8,051 nucleotides of DNA from BS750m-G28 sp035527235 (GTDB taxonomy: Archaea; Thermoproteota; Bathyarchaeia; TCS64). A model generated the notes under the pieces. The model was not told the DNA's origin. It worked only from the letters and a program-made list of their open reading frames with translations, and made no database searches. The stretch is from positions 1 to 8,051 of the forward strand of contig DATLAV010000023.1 in the NCBI GenBank assembly GCA_035527235.1, read 5' to 3'. Below are positions 1 through 5,756 of the stretch, piece by piece. The stretch's first letter is position 1, and the number at the start of each line of letters is the position of its first letter. Made by a program: the position numbers and the translations under genes.

Positions 1-57
1 CGTGCAACTGAACGTGTATCTGCCTTCTGCTTGGTTAAGAAATGCCGAGGTAGATAA
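1..57 (+). CDS. 3' end of an unidentified upstream ORF (partial)
   Basis: Frame 1 is open from the window edge to a TAA at 55-57 and would encode the last 18 residues of a protein ending in FCLVKKCRGR. The family is not recognisable. The stop lies 2 nt before the ATG of the lysine-rich ORF, and that ORF's Shine-Dalgarno sequence lies inside this tail, the usual arrangement of adjacent genes in an archaeal operon. Frame 2 is also open from the edge to a TGA at 65-67, so the choice of frame rests only on this spacing. The stretch could instead be a non-coding leader. Confidence 0.35.
   Translation, partial: RATERVSAFCLVKKCRGR
47..53 (+). promoter_or_regulatory. Shine-Dalgarno site for the lysine-rich micro-ORF
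   Basis: GAGGTAG contains the GAGGT core complementary to the 3' end of 16S rRNA and ends 6 nt before the ATG at 60. This is the main reason to treat the 16-codon ORF as translated. Confidence 0.5.
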
Positions 58-59
58 CC

Positions 60-110
60 ATGGCTGAAAAGAAGACCAAGAAGAAGACATCCAAGAAGCC
101 CAAGAAGTGA
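60..110 (+). CDS. Lysine-rich 16-residue micro-protein (hypothetical)
   Basis: A short ATG-to-TGA ORF encodes MAEKKTKKKTSKKPKK: nine of 16 residues are lysine and the only acidic residue is E3. There is no fold or family to recognise. The composition resembles the basic tails of proteins that contact nucleic acid, which is only an analogy. Translation is supported by the GAGGT site 6-8 nt upstream and by close packing: 2 nt after the preceding stop, and 5 nt before the ATG of the zinc-knuckle gene (or overlapping a possible GTG start by 4 nt). It may be a real peptide, or a small leader that couples translation to the next gene. Its length makes chance occurrence quite possible. Confidence 0.45.
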   Translation: MAEKKTKKKTSKKPKK

Positions 111-115
111 TCTAC

Positions 116-256
116 ATGCCAAAATGCGAGATCTGTGAAGAAGAGGAAGAACACGTATACAAGTGCAAAAAATGCGGAACTGCCTTCTGTGAGTTCTGTG
201 GCTCATCCGAGGACAAGCTCTGCATAGACTGCCTTGATAAAGCTGAAGATCCTTAG
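116..256 (+). CDS. Small protein with four CxxC zinc knuckles
   Basis: This 46-residue protein has eight cysteines in four CxxC pairs: C4/C7, C17/C20, C25/C28 and C36/C39, separated by 9, 4 and 7 residues. That is enough for two Zn2+ ions. The spacing suits a cross-brace (RING, FYVE or B-box-like) or two consecutive zinc ribbons. An acidic run, E8-E12, lies between the first two pairs. There is no membrane segment or signal peptide, so it is probably cytosolic. Such modules usually mediate protein or nucleic-acid contacts; the partner here is unknown. The ATG at 116 is 5 nt after the preceding stop. GTG at 107, overlapping that stop as GTGA, would give 49 residues and is an alternative start. 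The regular cysteine pattern makes the coding call strong; the function is not known. Confidence 0.8.
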   Translation: MPKCEICEEEEEHVYKCKKCGTAFCEFCGSSEDKLCIDCLDKAEDP

Positions 257-278
257 CGTCTCCAGCCGATTTCATCAA

Positions 279-294
279 TTTTTATTTACTTTTT
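279..294 (+). terminator. T-rich terminator-like stretch ending the + strand unit
   Basis: About 22 bp after the zinc-knuckle stop, the + strand has two T5 runs separated by ATTTAC, the oligo-T pattern at which archaeal RNA polymerase terminates. It overlaps the last codons of the convergent gatE, where the same bases encode the final Lys-Lys and the TAA stop on the - strand. No hairpin precedes it. Confidence 0.4.
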
Positions 295-2178
295 GAGGAG
301 GGCCGCGCGCAGGAGCGCCTGGACCTCCCTCGCCTCAGCCCTTCCCCGGACCTCACCCATCAGTATCCCCATCAGGGGGCCGAAAGCCCTCTCCTCCAAC
401 CTATCGACCATCTCCCGGTTCGCGTTGACCTTCTCCTCGACTATGAGGCGGAGGTCGTCCATCGACATCATTCCCAGCCTCAGGGCGTTGAGGGCCTCCT
501 CCGGCGTGCTCCCCTGGTTCCCTACGAGCCAAGTGAATATCTGGGGCAGCGACTCCTTCACGGTCCTCCCCTCCCTGAGCAGTGCGAAGCTGTCCCTGAT
601 CGTTTGGTCCTCTATGCTGCTGACGTCGACGCCGTCCCTCTCCAGGCTCTTGAAGTCCTCGGTGAGTGTGACCGCCAGCAGCTTCGCGTCGGCCCCCTCC
701 TCCTTGACCATCACCTCGAAGAGCTCGGGGTAGTCGGAGTTGATTATCTGTCGGGAGAGCTTCTCGTTGAGCCCGTAGTCCGACATGTACCTCTCCATCT
801 TCGCCTCGGGCATCTCAGGGAGCTCGGACCTCAGCCTCTCTATCCTCTCGGGCGTCACGGTGATCGTTGGGACGTCGGTCTCCGGGTACATCCTCGCCGC
901 CCCCGGCCTGGGTCTGGTGAAGTGGGTCGTCCCATCGGGATTCGCCGCCCTCGTCTCCTTGGGCACCCCCACGAGGGCCTGCCTCGCCCTGTAGACGACG
1001 GCCTCAAGGGCCTTACGGCAGTTCTCAGGTCTGTCGGCCACTATGACGACGGCGTCCTCGTCGGAGACGGCCATCGCCAACCTCAGCTCAGCGACCTCCT
1101 CGGCGGAGATCTGGTACGTCGGCAGCTCGTCCGTGTGGAAGATCCCCCTGACGCCTCCCCTGAACTTTGCGTGGTCCGACATCTCGGTGCCCAGCCTCCT
1201 GTCAGGGTAGAGCTCGGCGCCGATGACGCCCGCGAAGCCCCTCAGCCTCACGGCGAGAACTACGCCGCCCCTCTTCAGGGCGCTCAGTATTATCCTGCTC
1301 TTGGTGCCCTCGAAGACTTTGGAGACGTCTGAGAACTCGTTGCCCAGCTCTGACTCCTTGACTCCCCTTCCTCTCAGCTTCTCCCTGAGCTCGAGGAGCC
1401 TCGTCTGTCTCTCGACCTCGTACTCGACGACTTTGGAGATCAGGTTGAGCTCCTGGACGCCCTTCACCTCGATGAGGGCTCCGTCGACGATGGAGATGTT
1501 GACGTCCTGGCGGATCGTCCCCAGCCCCCTCCTTACCTTCCCCGTTGCCCTGAGGATCCGCCCGATGGCGAGGGCGACCTCCTCCGCCTCCCCGGGGGAG
1601 TGGATGTCGGGGGCCGTGGCGACCTCGATGAGGGGTATCCCGAGCCTGTCGATCCTGTATTGGCTGACGCCCTCCTCCTCCGCCATCTTCCGGGCGGCGT
1701 CCTCCTCGATGCTCACCTGCTGGAGGCCGATGGTCTTCTCCCCCACCTCAATGCTACCACCCAGGGATGTGACGCAGGTCCTCTGAAAGCCCGTGGTGTT
1801 TGAGCCGTCGACGACGATCTTCCGCATCACGTGGACCTCGTCGACGGGGCTCGAGTCGGTCATCAGGGCGAAGGTGAAGCTGATGTCGAGGGCCTCATCA
1901 TTCAGGGGTCCTGGGGGCTCCTCGTCCATCTCGACGAGGCAGGATGTCTCCCTGTTCGCCTCGTAGACGATAGTTCTCCCCTTCATGAACTCGAAGAGGG
2001 CAGCGGGGTCAATCTCCCCCAGCTCGCTCTGGCTTGGGCGGAGGCGCCTCGTGAAAGTATAATCCGGCTCACCCCTGAAGAGCGCCGGCGAGCACTGGCA
2101 GAACATCTTGTGCTTTGTGGCGAGCTCTTGGTGGACCTCGAGGCCCACCTTCAAGCCCAGCTTCCCGTAGTCCATCAT
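286..2178 (-). CDS. gatE: Glutamyl-tRNA(Gln) amidotransferase subunit E
   Basis: GatE is the kinase/transamidase subunit of archaeal GatDE. It phosphorylates the Glu of mischarged Glu-tRNA(Gln) with ATP and replaces it with an amide, using ammonia released by GatD. The 630-residue protein opens with the GatB/E signature KVGLEVHQEL (residues 9-18). The Zn-site cysteines C27 and C29 (FCQCS) and C80 (ETSCLVEMDEEPP) lie in the catalytic cradle, with IRQDVNISI near 222-230. The region from about 294 to 360 fits the AspRS-like insertion found in GatE but not GatB. GARMYPETDVP follows near 426, and the last ~150 residues fit the YqeY-like tRNA-binding tail. Two adjacent ATGs are possible starts: 2178 overlaps the gatD stop by 4 nt, and 2175 has better spacing to the SD. 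The reading frame stays open for 73 codons upstream, but there it overlaps gatD and shows no GatE homology. Confidence 0.97.
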   Translation of the reverse strand: MMDYGKLGLKVGLEVHQELATKHKMFCQCSPALFRGEPDYTFTRRLRPSQSELGEIDPAALFEFMKGRTIVYEANRETSCLVEMDEEPPGPLNDEALDISFTFALMTDSSPVDEVHVMRKIVVDGSNTTGFQRTCVTSLGGSIEVGEKTIGLQQVSIEEDAARKMAEEEGVSQYRIDRLGIPLIEVATAPDIHSPGEAEEVALAIGRILRATGKVRRGLGTIRQDVNISIVDGALIEVKGVQELNLISKVVEYEVERQTRLLELREKLRGRGVKESELGNEFSDVSKVFEGTKSRIILSALKRGGVVLAVRLRGFAGVIGAELYPDRRLGTEMSDHAKFRGGVRGIFHTDELPTYQISAEEVAELRLAMAVSDEDAVVIVADRPENCRKALEAVVYRARQALVGVPKETRAANPDGTTHFTRPRPGAARMYPETDVPTITVTPERIERLRSELPEMPEAKMERYMSDYGLNEKLSRQIINSDYPELFEVMVKEEGADAKLLAVTLTEDFKSLERDGVDVSSIEDQTIRDSFALLREGRTVKESLPQIFTWLVGNQGSTPEEALNALRLGMMSMDDLRLIVEEKVNANREMVDRLEERAFGPLMGILMGEVRGRAEAREVQALLRAALLKK

Positions 2179-3506
2179 CCGAACCTCCCAGTGTATAGGG
2201 TGCGATCGGAGTACTCCCCCGCAATGTTCCTCCTCATCAGCTCCACGGCCCCCTCCGTGTCGTCGGAGTTGGCGAGGGCCCACTTCAGCTTCACGAACGC
2301 GGTCTCGGCGAGCATGTCCTCGAGGGGTAGGACGCCGATCTCTTGGAGTTCTCGGCCGGTCGTGTAGACGTCCATGTCGATCCGCCCCCAGATGCACTGG
2401 GCCGCCATCCCGACGACCATCCCCGACTTGACAGCTCTCCTGAGCGAGTCGTAGAGGCCCGTGTTCACGTGACCCAGACCGGTGCCCTCTATTATCAGGC
2501 CTTTATACCCGTCGTCTACGAGCCTGTCTATGGCGCCGGCATGCAGCCCCGGGTGGAACTTGAGAAGGGCGACCCTATCCTCGAATTGGTCCCTGAGCTC
2601 TAGCTCCCCCTCCCCCCGCCTCCTGTAATTTTTAGTGATCATCACTATCTCGCCGTCAGAGAACCGGGCGATGGGCTCCGCGTTCACCGACTTGAATGCG
2701 TACCTGGCGCTCGTATGGCACTTCCGTGCCTTCGTCCCCCTGTGGAAGATGATGCTGGTGTCCGACGTCGTCTCGTGCATCCCGAGGGCGACCTCGGCGA
2801 AGGGGGCGTGCGCGGCGGTGGTGACGACCCCAACGAGGTTCGTCGCCGCGTCCGAGCTGGGCCTGTCGGAGCTCCTCTGGGAGCCCACGAAGATAACAGG
2901 CACCGGTAGGTTCCTGAGGATGAAGCTGAGCGCCGCGGATGAGTAGCCCAGCGTGTCCGTGCCGTGGGTGATGACGACCCCCTGGGTTCCGTCCCTGATC
3001 TTCTCGGCGATCCTGTGGGCCATCCCCGTCCAGTGCTCAGCGTCGATGTTCTCGCTGAATGTGCTATACAGGATGTCGGCGTCGATGGCCGCGATGTCCG
3101 AGAGCTCAGGTACGATGCTGAGAAGATCCCTTGAGGAGATTGCCGCTTGAACCCCGCCGGTGACGTAGTCGACACGGCTGGCGATGGTCCCGCCAGTGCT
3201 CACTATGCTGACCCTGGGGAGGCCTAGCTTGGTCTCCGGGAGCGGCGGAGGCCTGAACTCGGGCTTCTCCGCGACCCCGATGCGTGAGATGCTGGTTCCC
3301 TCGCCGTAACTGATACCGATGTTGTATCCCGTCTTCATCTTGATCACGACGTGCCAGTCGTCGTCGTTCTCAAGCCTGGGCATGAGGGCGCCCTCGTGTA
3401 TGTTGCCGTCCTTCTCGACCCTCAGGAGGTCGCCGACGCCCGCCCCGGCCTCCTCCAGGCGCTTCCTGAGCTCTCCCCTATAACCGTGAAGCTGGTCCTC
3501 ACCCAT
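2175..3506 (-). CDS. gatD: Glutamyl-tRNA(Gln) amidotransferase subunit D
   Basis: GatD is the L-asparaginase-type glutaminase that supplies ammonia to GatE. Of its 443 residues, about 1-75 form the small N-terminal beta domain typical of GatD (GVGDLLRVEKDG near 23-34). After a proline-rich linker (RPPPLPETK, 85-93) comes the asparaginase domain. It has the first catalytic motif STGGTIAS with T104, the second THGTDT (180-185) with T183/D184, and the conserved lysine, probably K262, in RKCHTSARYAF. All catalytic positions appear intact, and the length is normal for the archaeal family. The start is ATG at 3506. No good SD precedes it, but a TATA-like box ends about 30 nt upstream, implying a very short leader. 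Its stop overlaps the gatE start (ATGA), so the subunits are likely co-translated. Confidence 0.97.
   Translation of the reverse strand: MGEDQLHGYRGELRKRLEEAGAGVGDLLRVEKDGNIHEGALMPRLENDDDWHVVIKMKTGYNIGISYGEGTSISRIGVAEKPEFRPPPLPETKLGLPRVSIVSTGGTIASRVDYVTGGVQAAISSRDLLSIVPELSDIAAIDADILYSTFSENIDAEHWTGMAHRIAEKIRDGTQGVVITHGTDTLGYSSAALSFILRNLPVPVIFVGSQRSSDRPSSDAATNLVGVVTTAAHAPFAEVALGMHETTSDTSIIFHRGTKARKCHTSARYAFKSVNAEPIARFSDGEIVMITKNYRRRGEGELELRDQFEDRVALLKFHPGLHAGAIDRLVDDGYKGLIIEGTGLGHVNTGLYDSLRRAVKSGMVVGMAAQCIWGRIDMDVYTTGRELQEIGVLPLEDMLAETAFVKLKWALANSDDTEGAVELMRRNIAGEYSDRTLYTGRFG
2183..2189 (-). promoter_or_regulatory. gatE Shine-Dalgarno site inside gatD
   Basis: On the - strand GGGAGGT lies in the last codons of gatD, 4 nt before the first candidate ATG (2178) and 7 nt before the second (2175). 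It supports separate or reinitiated translation of gatE, and its spacing favours the second ATG. Confidence 0.6.
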
Positions 3507-3537
3507 GGAGAATCAGGAAATCCTAATGTGGCAGGGG

Positions 3538-3547
3538 CTTATAATTT
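3538..3547 (-). promoter_or_regulatory. TATA-like box for gatDE
   Basis: The - strand reads AAATTATAAG, a good match to an archaeal box A, centred about 36 nt upstream of the gatD ATG. Transcription starting ~25 nt downstream would leave a leader of roughly 10 nt, which fits the absence of a clear SD. It lies in the 54-bp gap between the barrel-protein gene and gatD. Confidence 0.5.
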
Positions 3548-3548
3548 C

Positions 3549-3569
3549 ATGCTCTGCCGCTCAGAGCAT
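3549..3569. repeat. Perfect 8-bp inverted repeat between the barrel gene and gatDE
   Basis: ATGCTCTG (3549-3556) and CAGAGCAT (3562-3569) are exact reverse complements around a 5-nt centre, CCGCT. The right arm covers the final Met-Leu codons and part of the stop of the 100-residue protein. The left arm ends 1 nt from the gatDE TATA-like box. It could form an RNA hairpin at the 3' end of the upstream transcript or be a dimeric protein-binding site. No T-run follows on the - strand, so it is not a classic intrinsic terminator. Confidence 0.6.
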
Positions 3570-3863
3570 CCTGAGGTAGTTGCTCTTGGTGGGTTGGCTC
3601 TCAGCGTCGAAAATGCCTATGAATGCCTCGTAGAGGGGCCTGATCCTCTGGTCCCCCTCCACGGCCGCAGCGACCTCTTCGTAGTGCCCCCTGTCCCTGT
3701 ACCTGTTGATCTCCATCCATCGATACGGGTCGCCGGCGTCCCTGTAGATCTCGACGCCCAGGCAACCGTGCTCAAGGTAGATCTCGATCGCCTGCTTCTC
3801 CAGCTTGATGTACTCTATCGACTTGTCGGGGCGCATCCTGTACTCGTAGACCGCGACGTACAA
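3561..3863 (-). CDS. Small dimeric alpha/beta-barrel-like protein (NIPSNAP/ABM-type)
   Basis: This 100-residue protein resembles the dimeric alpha/beta-barrel (ferredoxin-like) superfamily that includes NIPSNAP and ABM domains. It opens with a strand, YVAVYEYRMRP, followed by a helix, SIEYIKLEKQAIEIYLEH. A second strand, CLGVEIYRDAG, leads into WMEINRYRDRGHYEEVAAAV, the usual pattern of strand then helix, and a C-terminal helix contains IRPLYEAFIGIF. Members act as monooxygenases, stress proteins or ligand binders, so the fold does not give a function. The start must be the TTG at 3863: a stop lies four codons upstream, GAGG sits 7 nt before the TTG, and the next Met would delete the first strand. 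The gene lies 48 bp after elp3 and 54 bp before gatD, and no cofactor or catalytic motif is evident. Confidence 0.75.
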   Translation of the reverse strand: MYVAVYEYRMRPDKSIEYIKLEKQAIEIYLEHGCLGVEIYRDAGDPYRWMEINRYRDRGHYEEVAAAVEGDQRIRPLYEAFIGIFDAESQPTKSNYLRML

Positions 3864-3898
3864 TCCCGTGCCTCAACCCCTTACACAGGTCCGCCAGC

Positions 3899-3906
3899 GT
3901 AAAAAC
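3899..3906 (-). terminator. T5 run after elp3, possibly also box A of the next gene
   Basis: Five T residues on the - strand (GTTTTTAC) begin 6 nt after the elp3 stop and could terminate its transcript. They also lie about 38 nt upstream of the TTG start of the 100-residue protein, where a weak TATA element would sit. The sequence does not decide between the two roles. Confidence 0.35.
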
Positions 3907-3911
3907 TTCTC

Positions 3912-5495
3912 TCATCGGAGGGCCTTGGACATGTAGACGCCGTCCCTCTGGTAGCCGAGCTTGGCGTAGTACTCTTTCGTCCCTAGGGCACTCATCACGA
4001 GCAGCTTCTCCCGGTCGTACTCCTCGATGGCGGTCCTCTCCGCCTCCGCCATCAGCGCCGCCCCCCAGCCCTTGTGCTGCCATCCGCCCGGGGTCGTCTC
4101 CCCCACGGGGGTCATGGGGCCGTAGACGTGGAGCTCCCTGACGAATGCCGGGGCGCTGCCTGCCTCTGGCCTGAAGACCTCATCGGATGGGATCCTGAGC
4201 CTCAGTAAGGCGACGAGTATGTCCGAATCCCTGTCCTCCACCGAGGTGAAGACCTCCACGCCGCCCGAGGCATCGTAGGCGCGCTTCACGATCTCCAGTT
4301 TCTCTGGGTCGGGCTCCGTGTCGCCCTGGTGCTCCACCTCCCTGCACCGGATGCAGCGGCAACGGGTCCCGTGCTCCCTCATCCGTTCCTGGACGAGCTG
4401 CCTCAGGTTGCTCTTGAGGACGCCGGCGTCGATGATGTTTGCTGGGATGTCCCTCTGCACCCGCATGATCCTCACCCAGGGCGGGACGAGCTCCTTAACC
4501 TCCGCTACGAGGTCGACGGCGGCGTCCGTCGTCAGGGGCAGGTATCTCCCCTCCCTCCACCAGTCGTGGAGCTTCGTCCCCTCGATGACGAGGGTGGGGT
4601 AGATCTTGAGCATGTCGGGCCTGAATCGGGGGTTCTCGAAGATCGCCCTGAACCCCTCCAGGTCCCTCTCTCGGCTGGAGCCAGGGAGGCCGGGCATCAT
4701 GTGGTAGCAGATCTTCAGGCCCGCGTCCTTCATCAACCTCGTGGCCTTGACGACGTCCTCGACAGTGTGGCCGCGCTCGACCAGCTCGTAGATGTCGTCG
4801 TAGACGTTCTGGACGCCCAACTCGACTCGCGTGACCCCCAGCCCTAGGAGCCCGTCGATCTCCTCCCGGCCGACGCAGTCGGGCCGCGTCTCCACCGTGA
4901 TCCCGACGTTCCTGATCCCCGAGGTCTCGGCCCTCGCCTTCGCCTCAGGGAACGATGTTGACCTGCTGCCGGCGAGGGCGTCCAAGCAACCCTTCACGAA
5001 CCACTCCTGGTAGTCGGTCGGGGCGGCCGGGAAGGTTCCGCCCATGACGATGAGGTCCACTTTGTCGACCTTGTGGCCTATCGCACCGAGCTGCTCCACG
5101 CGGCTCATGACCTGAAGGTAGGGGTCGTACTCGTTCTGGGCCCCCCTCATGGAGGCGGGCTCCCTGCCCGTGTAGCTCTGGGGGACCCCTTCGTCGGGGC
5201 CTCCCGGGCAGTAGGCGCAACGTCCATGGGGGCAGGCGCGGGGCTCTGTCATCACCGCTACGACGTTGACGCCGCTGGCGCTCCTGGCGTTCTTACGCCT
5301 CAGAATGGAGAGCAGCCTGACGGCCTCGGGGGGCGTAAGGACGGCGATCATCTCAGAGTTCCTCGGAAGCCTCTTGAGCCCGTACTCCCTGCAGACCTCG
5401 ATCTTGACCTTGTTAATGTCGATCCTGGATGGCTCTGGGATTGACAGGAGCTTCTCAACTGCAGCTCGAAGGGCTGACTCCAACTCTGGTCTCAC
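3912..5495 (-). CDS. elp3: tRNA uridine(34) carboxymethyltransferase Elp3
   Basis: Elp3 combines a radical-SAM domain with a GNAT acetyltransferase domain and adds a carboxymethyl group to C5 of wobble U34 in tRNA, using acetyl-CoA and SAM. Archaeal Elp3 works without the other Elongator subunits. The 527-residue protein has the Elp3 CX4CX2C cluster at C88, C93 and C96 (ACPHGRCAYCPGG), then YTGREPASMRG, LIVMGGTFPA, GITVETRPD, VELGVQNVYDD and YHMMPGLPGS. The RVQRDIPA segment near 345 leads to the cysteine-rich Zn site C379/C381/C384. The GNAT part begins around 400, with the acetyl-CoA loop QHKGWGAALM at 473-482 and the family ending YYAKLGYQRDGVYMSKAL. The GTG at 5495 is the first possible start, preceded directly by an in-frame TAA. 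There is no SD, but a TATA box about 28 nt upstream implies a leaderless mRNA. Confidence 0.97.
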   Translation of the reverse strand: MRPELESALRAAVEKLLSIPEPSRIDINKVKIEVCREYGLKRLPRNSEMIAVLTPPEAVRLLSILRRKNARSASGVNVVAVMTEPRACPHGRCAYCPGGPDEGVPQSYTGREPASMRGAQNEYDPYLQVMSRVEQLGAIGHKVDKVDLIVMGGTFPAAPTDYQEWFVKGCLDALAGSRSTSFPEAKARAETSGIRNVGITVETRPDCVGREEIDGLLGLGVTRVELGVQNVYDDIYELVERGHTVEDVVKATRLMKDAGLKICYHMMPGLPGSSRERDLEGFRAIFENPRFRPDMLKIYPTLVIEGTKLHDWWREGRYLPLTTDAAVDLVAEVKELVPPWVRIMRVQRDIPANIIDAGVLKSNLRQLVQERMREHGTRCRCIRCREVEHQGDTEPDPEKLEIVKRAYDASGGVEVFTSVEDRDSDILVALLRLRIPSDEVFRPEAGSAPAFVRELHVYGPMTPVGETTPGGWQHKGWGAALMAEAERTAIEEYDREKLLVMSALGTKEYYAKLGYQRDGVYMSKALR

Positions 5496-5518
5496 TTAGA
5501 ATGTGTGGATGGTTCGAA

Positions 5519-5528
5519 TCTATAAATG
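5519..5528 (-). promoter_or_regulatory. TATA box for elp3 (leaderless)
   Basis: The - strand reads CATTTATAGA, centred about 28 nt upstream of the elp3 GTG. Archaeal transcription begins ~25-27 nt after box A, so the mRNA should start at or within a few bases of the GTG. It lies in the 49-bp gap between rps30e and elp3. Confidence 0.55.
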
Positions 5529-5544
5529 GGGCCTTCGGGGAGGA

Positions 5545-5715
5545 TCAACGCCGTCGTCGTCTGAAACGGTCGTCCCGGGGGGCGGCCAGCACTCTCTTGA
5601 CGTAGTTGGTCCTGTTTCTCCTGCGGGGGTTCGGGCTCTTCCTCTCGATGCCCATGATCTTGGGCGTCTGCGCCCTGACCTTGCCCGCCTTCGTTAATGA
5701 ACCGTGTGTAGGCAT
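5545..5715 (-). CDS. rps30e: Small ribosomal subunit protein eS30
   Basis: The 56-residue basic protein begins with MPTHGSLTKAGKVRAQTPKI, the diagnostic N-terminus of archaeal eS30, and continues with PRRRNRTNYVKRV, its conserved arginine/asparagine block. eS30 binds 16S rRNA near the decoding centre of the small subunit. After that block there is a tail of about 13 residues ending in FRRRRR. The ATG at 5715 is chosen because it gives the canonical N-terminus and follows GGTGAG by 3 nt. An upstream in-frame ATG at 5763 would add 16 unrelated residues and run into the hydrolase gene. A TATA-like box lies ~36 nt upstream. Eukaryotic eS30 is made as a fusion with a ubiquitin-like domain; here it stands alone. 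Confidence 0.95.
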   Translation of the reverse strand: MPTHGSLTKAGKVRAQTPKIMGIERKSPNPRRRNRTNYVKRVLAAPRDDRFRRRRR

Positions 5716-5746
5716 ACTCTCACCGCCAAACCTTACAGTCACAGAG

Positions 5747-5756
5747 TCTATAAACC
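5747..5756 (-). promoter_or_regulatory. TATA box for rps30e, overlapping the hydrolase stop codon
   Basis: The - strand GGTTTATAGA is a good box A about 36 nt upstream of the eS30 ATG, predicting a leader of roughly 10 nt that just contains the GGTGAG ribosome-binding site (5719-5724). The TAG inside it is the stop codon of the metallo-beta-lactamase-fold gene, so the promoter starts within that gene. Confidence 0.5.

Noticed and set aside
1..60. tRNA or other structured RNA at the left edge
   Set aside because: The stretch ends in ATAACCA, but there is no T-arm motif, acceptor stem or other tRNA pairing.
604..1332. Long + strand ORF of 242 codons antisense to gatE
   Set aside because: It is a GC-rich shadow of a well-supported gene, has no recognisable domain and lacks its own SD or promoter. 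Similar antisense ORFs occur opposite elp3, the MBL gene and pyrDK (for example 6844-7833) for the same reason.
2179..2397. 73-codon N-terminal extension of the gatE reading frame
   Set aside because: It overlaps gatD, whose sequence there is clearly conserved in the other frame, and the translated extension is Arg/Asp/His-rich with no GatE homology. The normal GatE N-terminus (KVGLEVHQEL) follows the ATGs at 2178/2175.
2684..3175. 163-codon - strand ORF in another frame within gatD
   Set aside because: It is rich in Ser, Arg, Thr and Pro, as expected for an out-of-frame reading of GC-rich DNA, and it lies entirely inside the catalytic domain of gatD.
5527..5541. Possible hairpin GGGGCCTTCGGGG after rps30e
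   Set aside because: Only a two-base-pair stem (CC-TTCG-GG) can form, because the flanking G runs cannot pair with each other. No T-run follows on the - strand.
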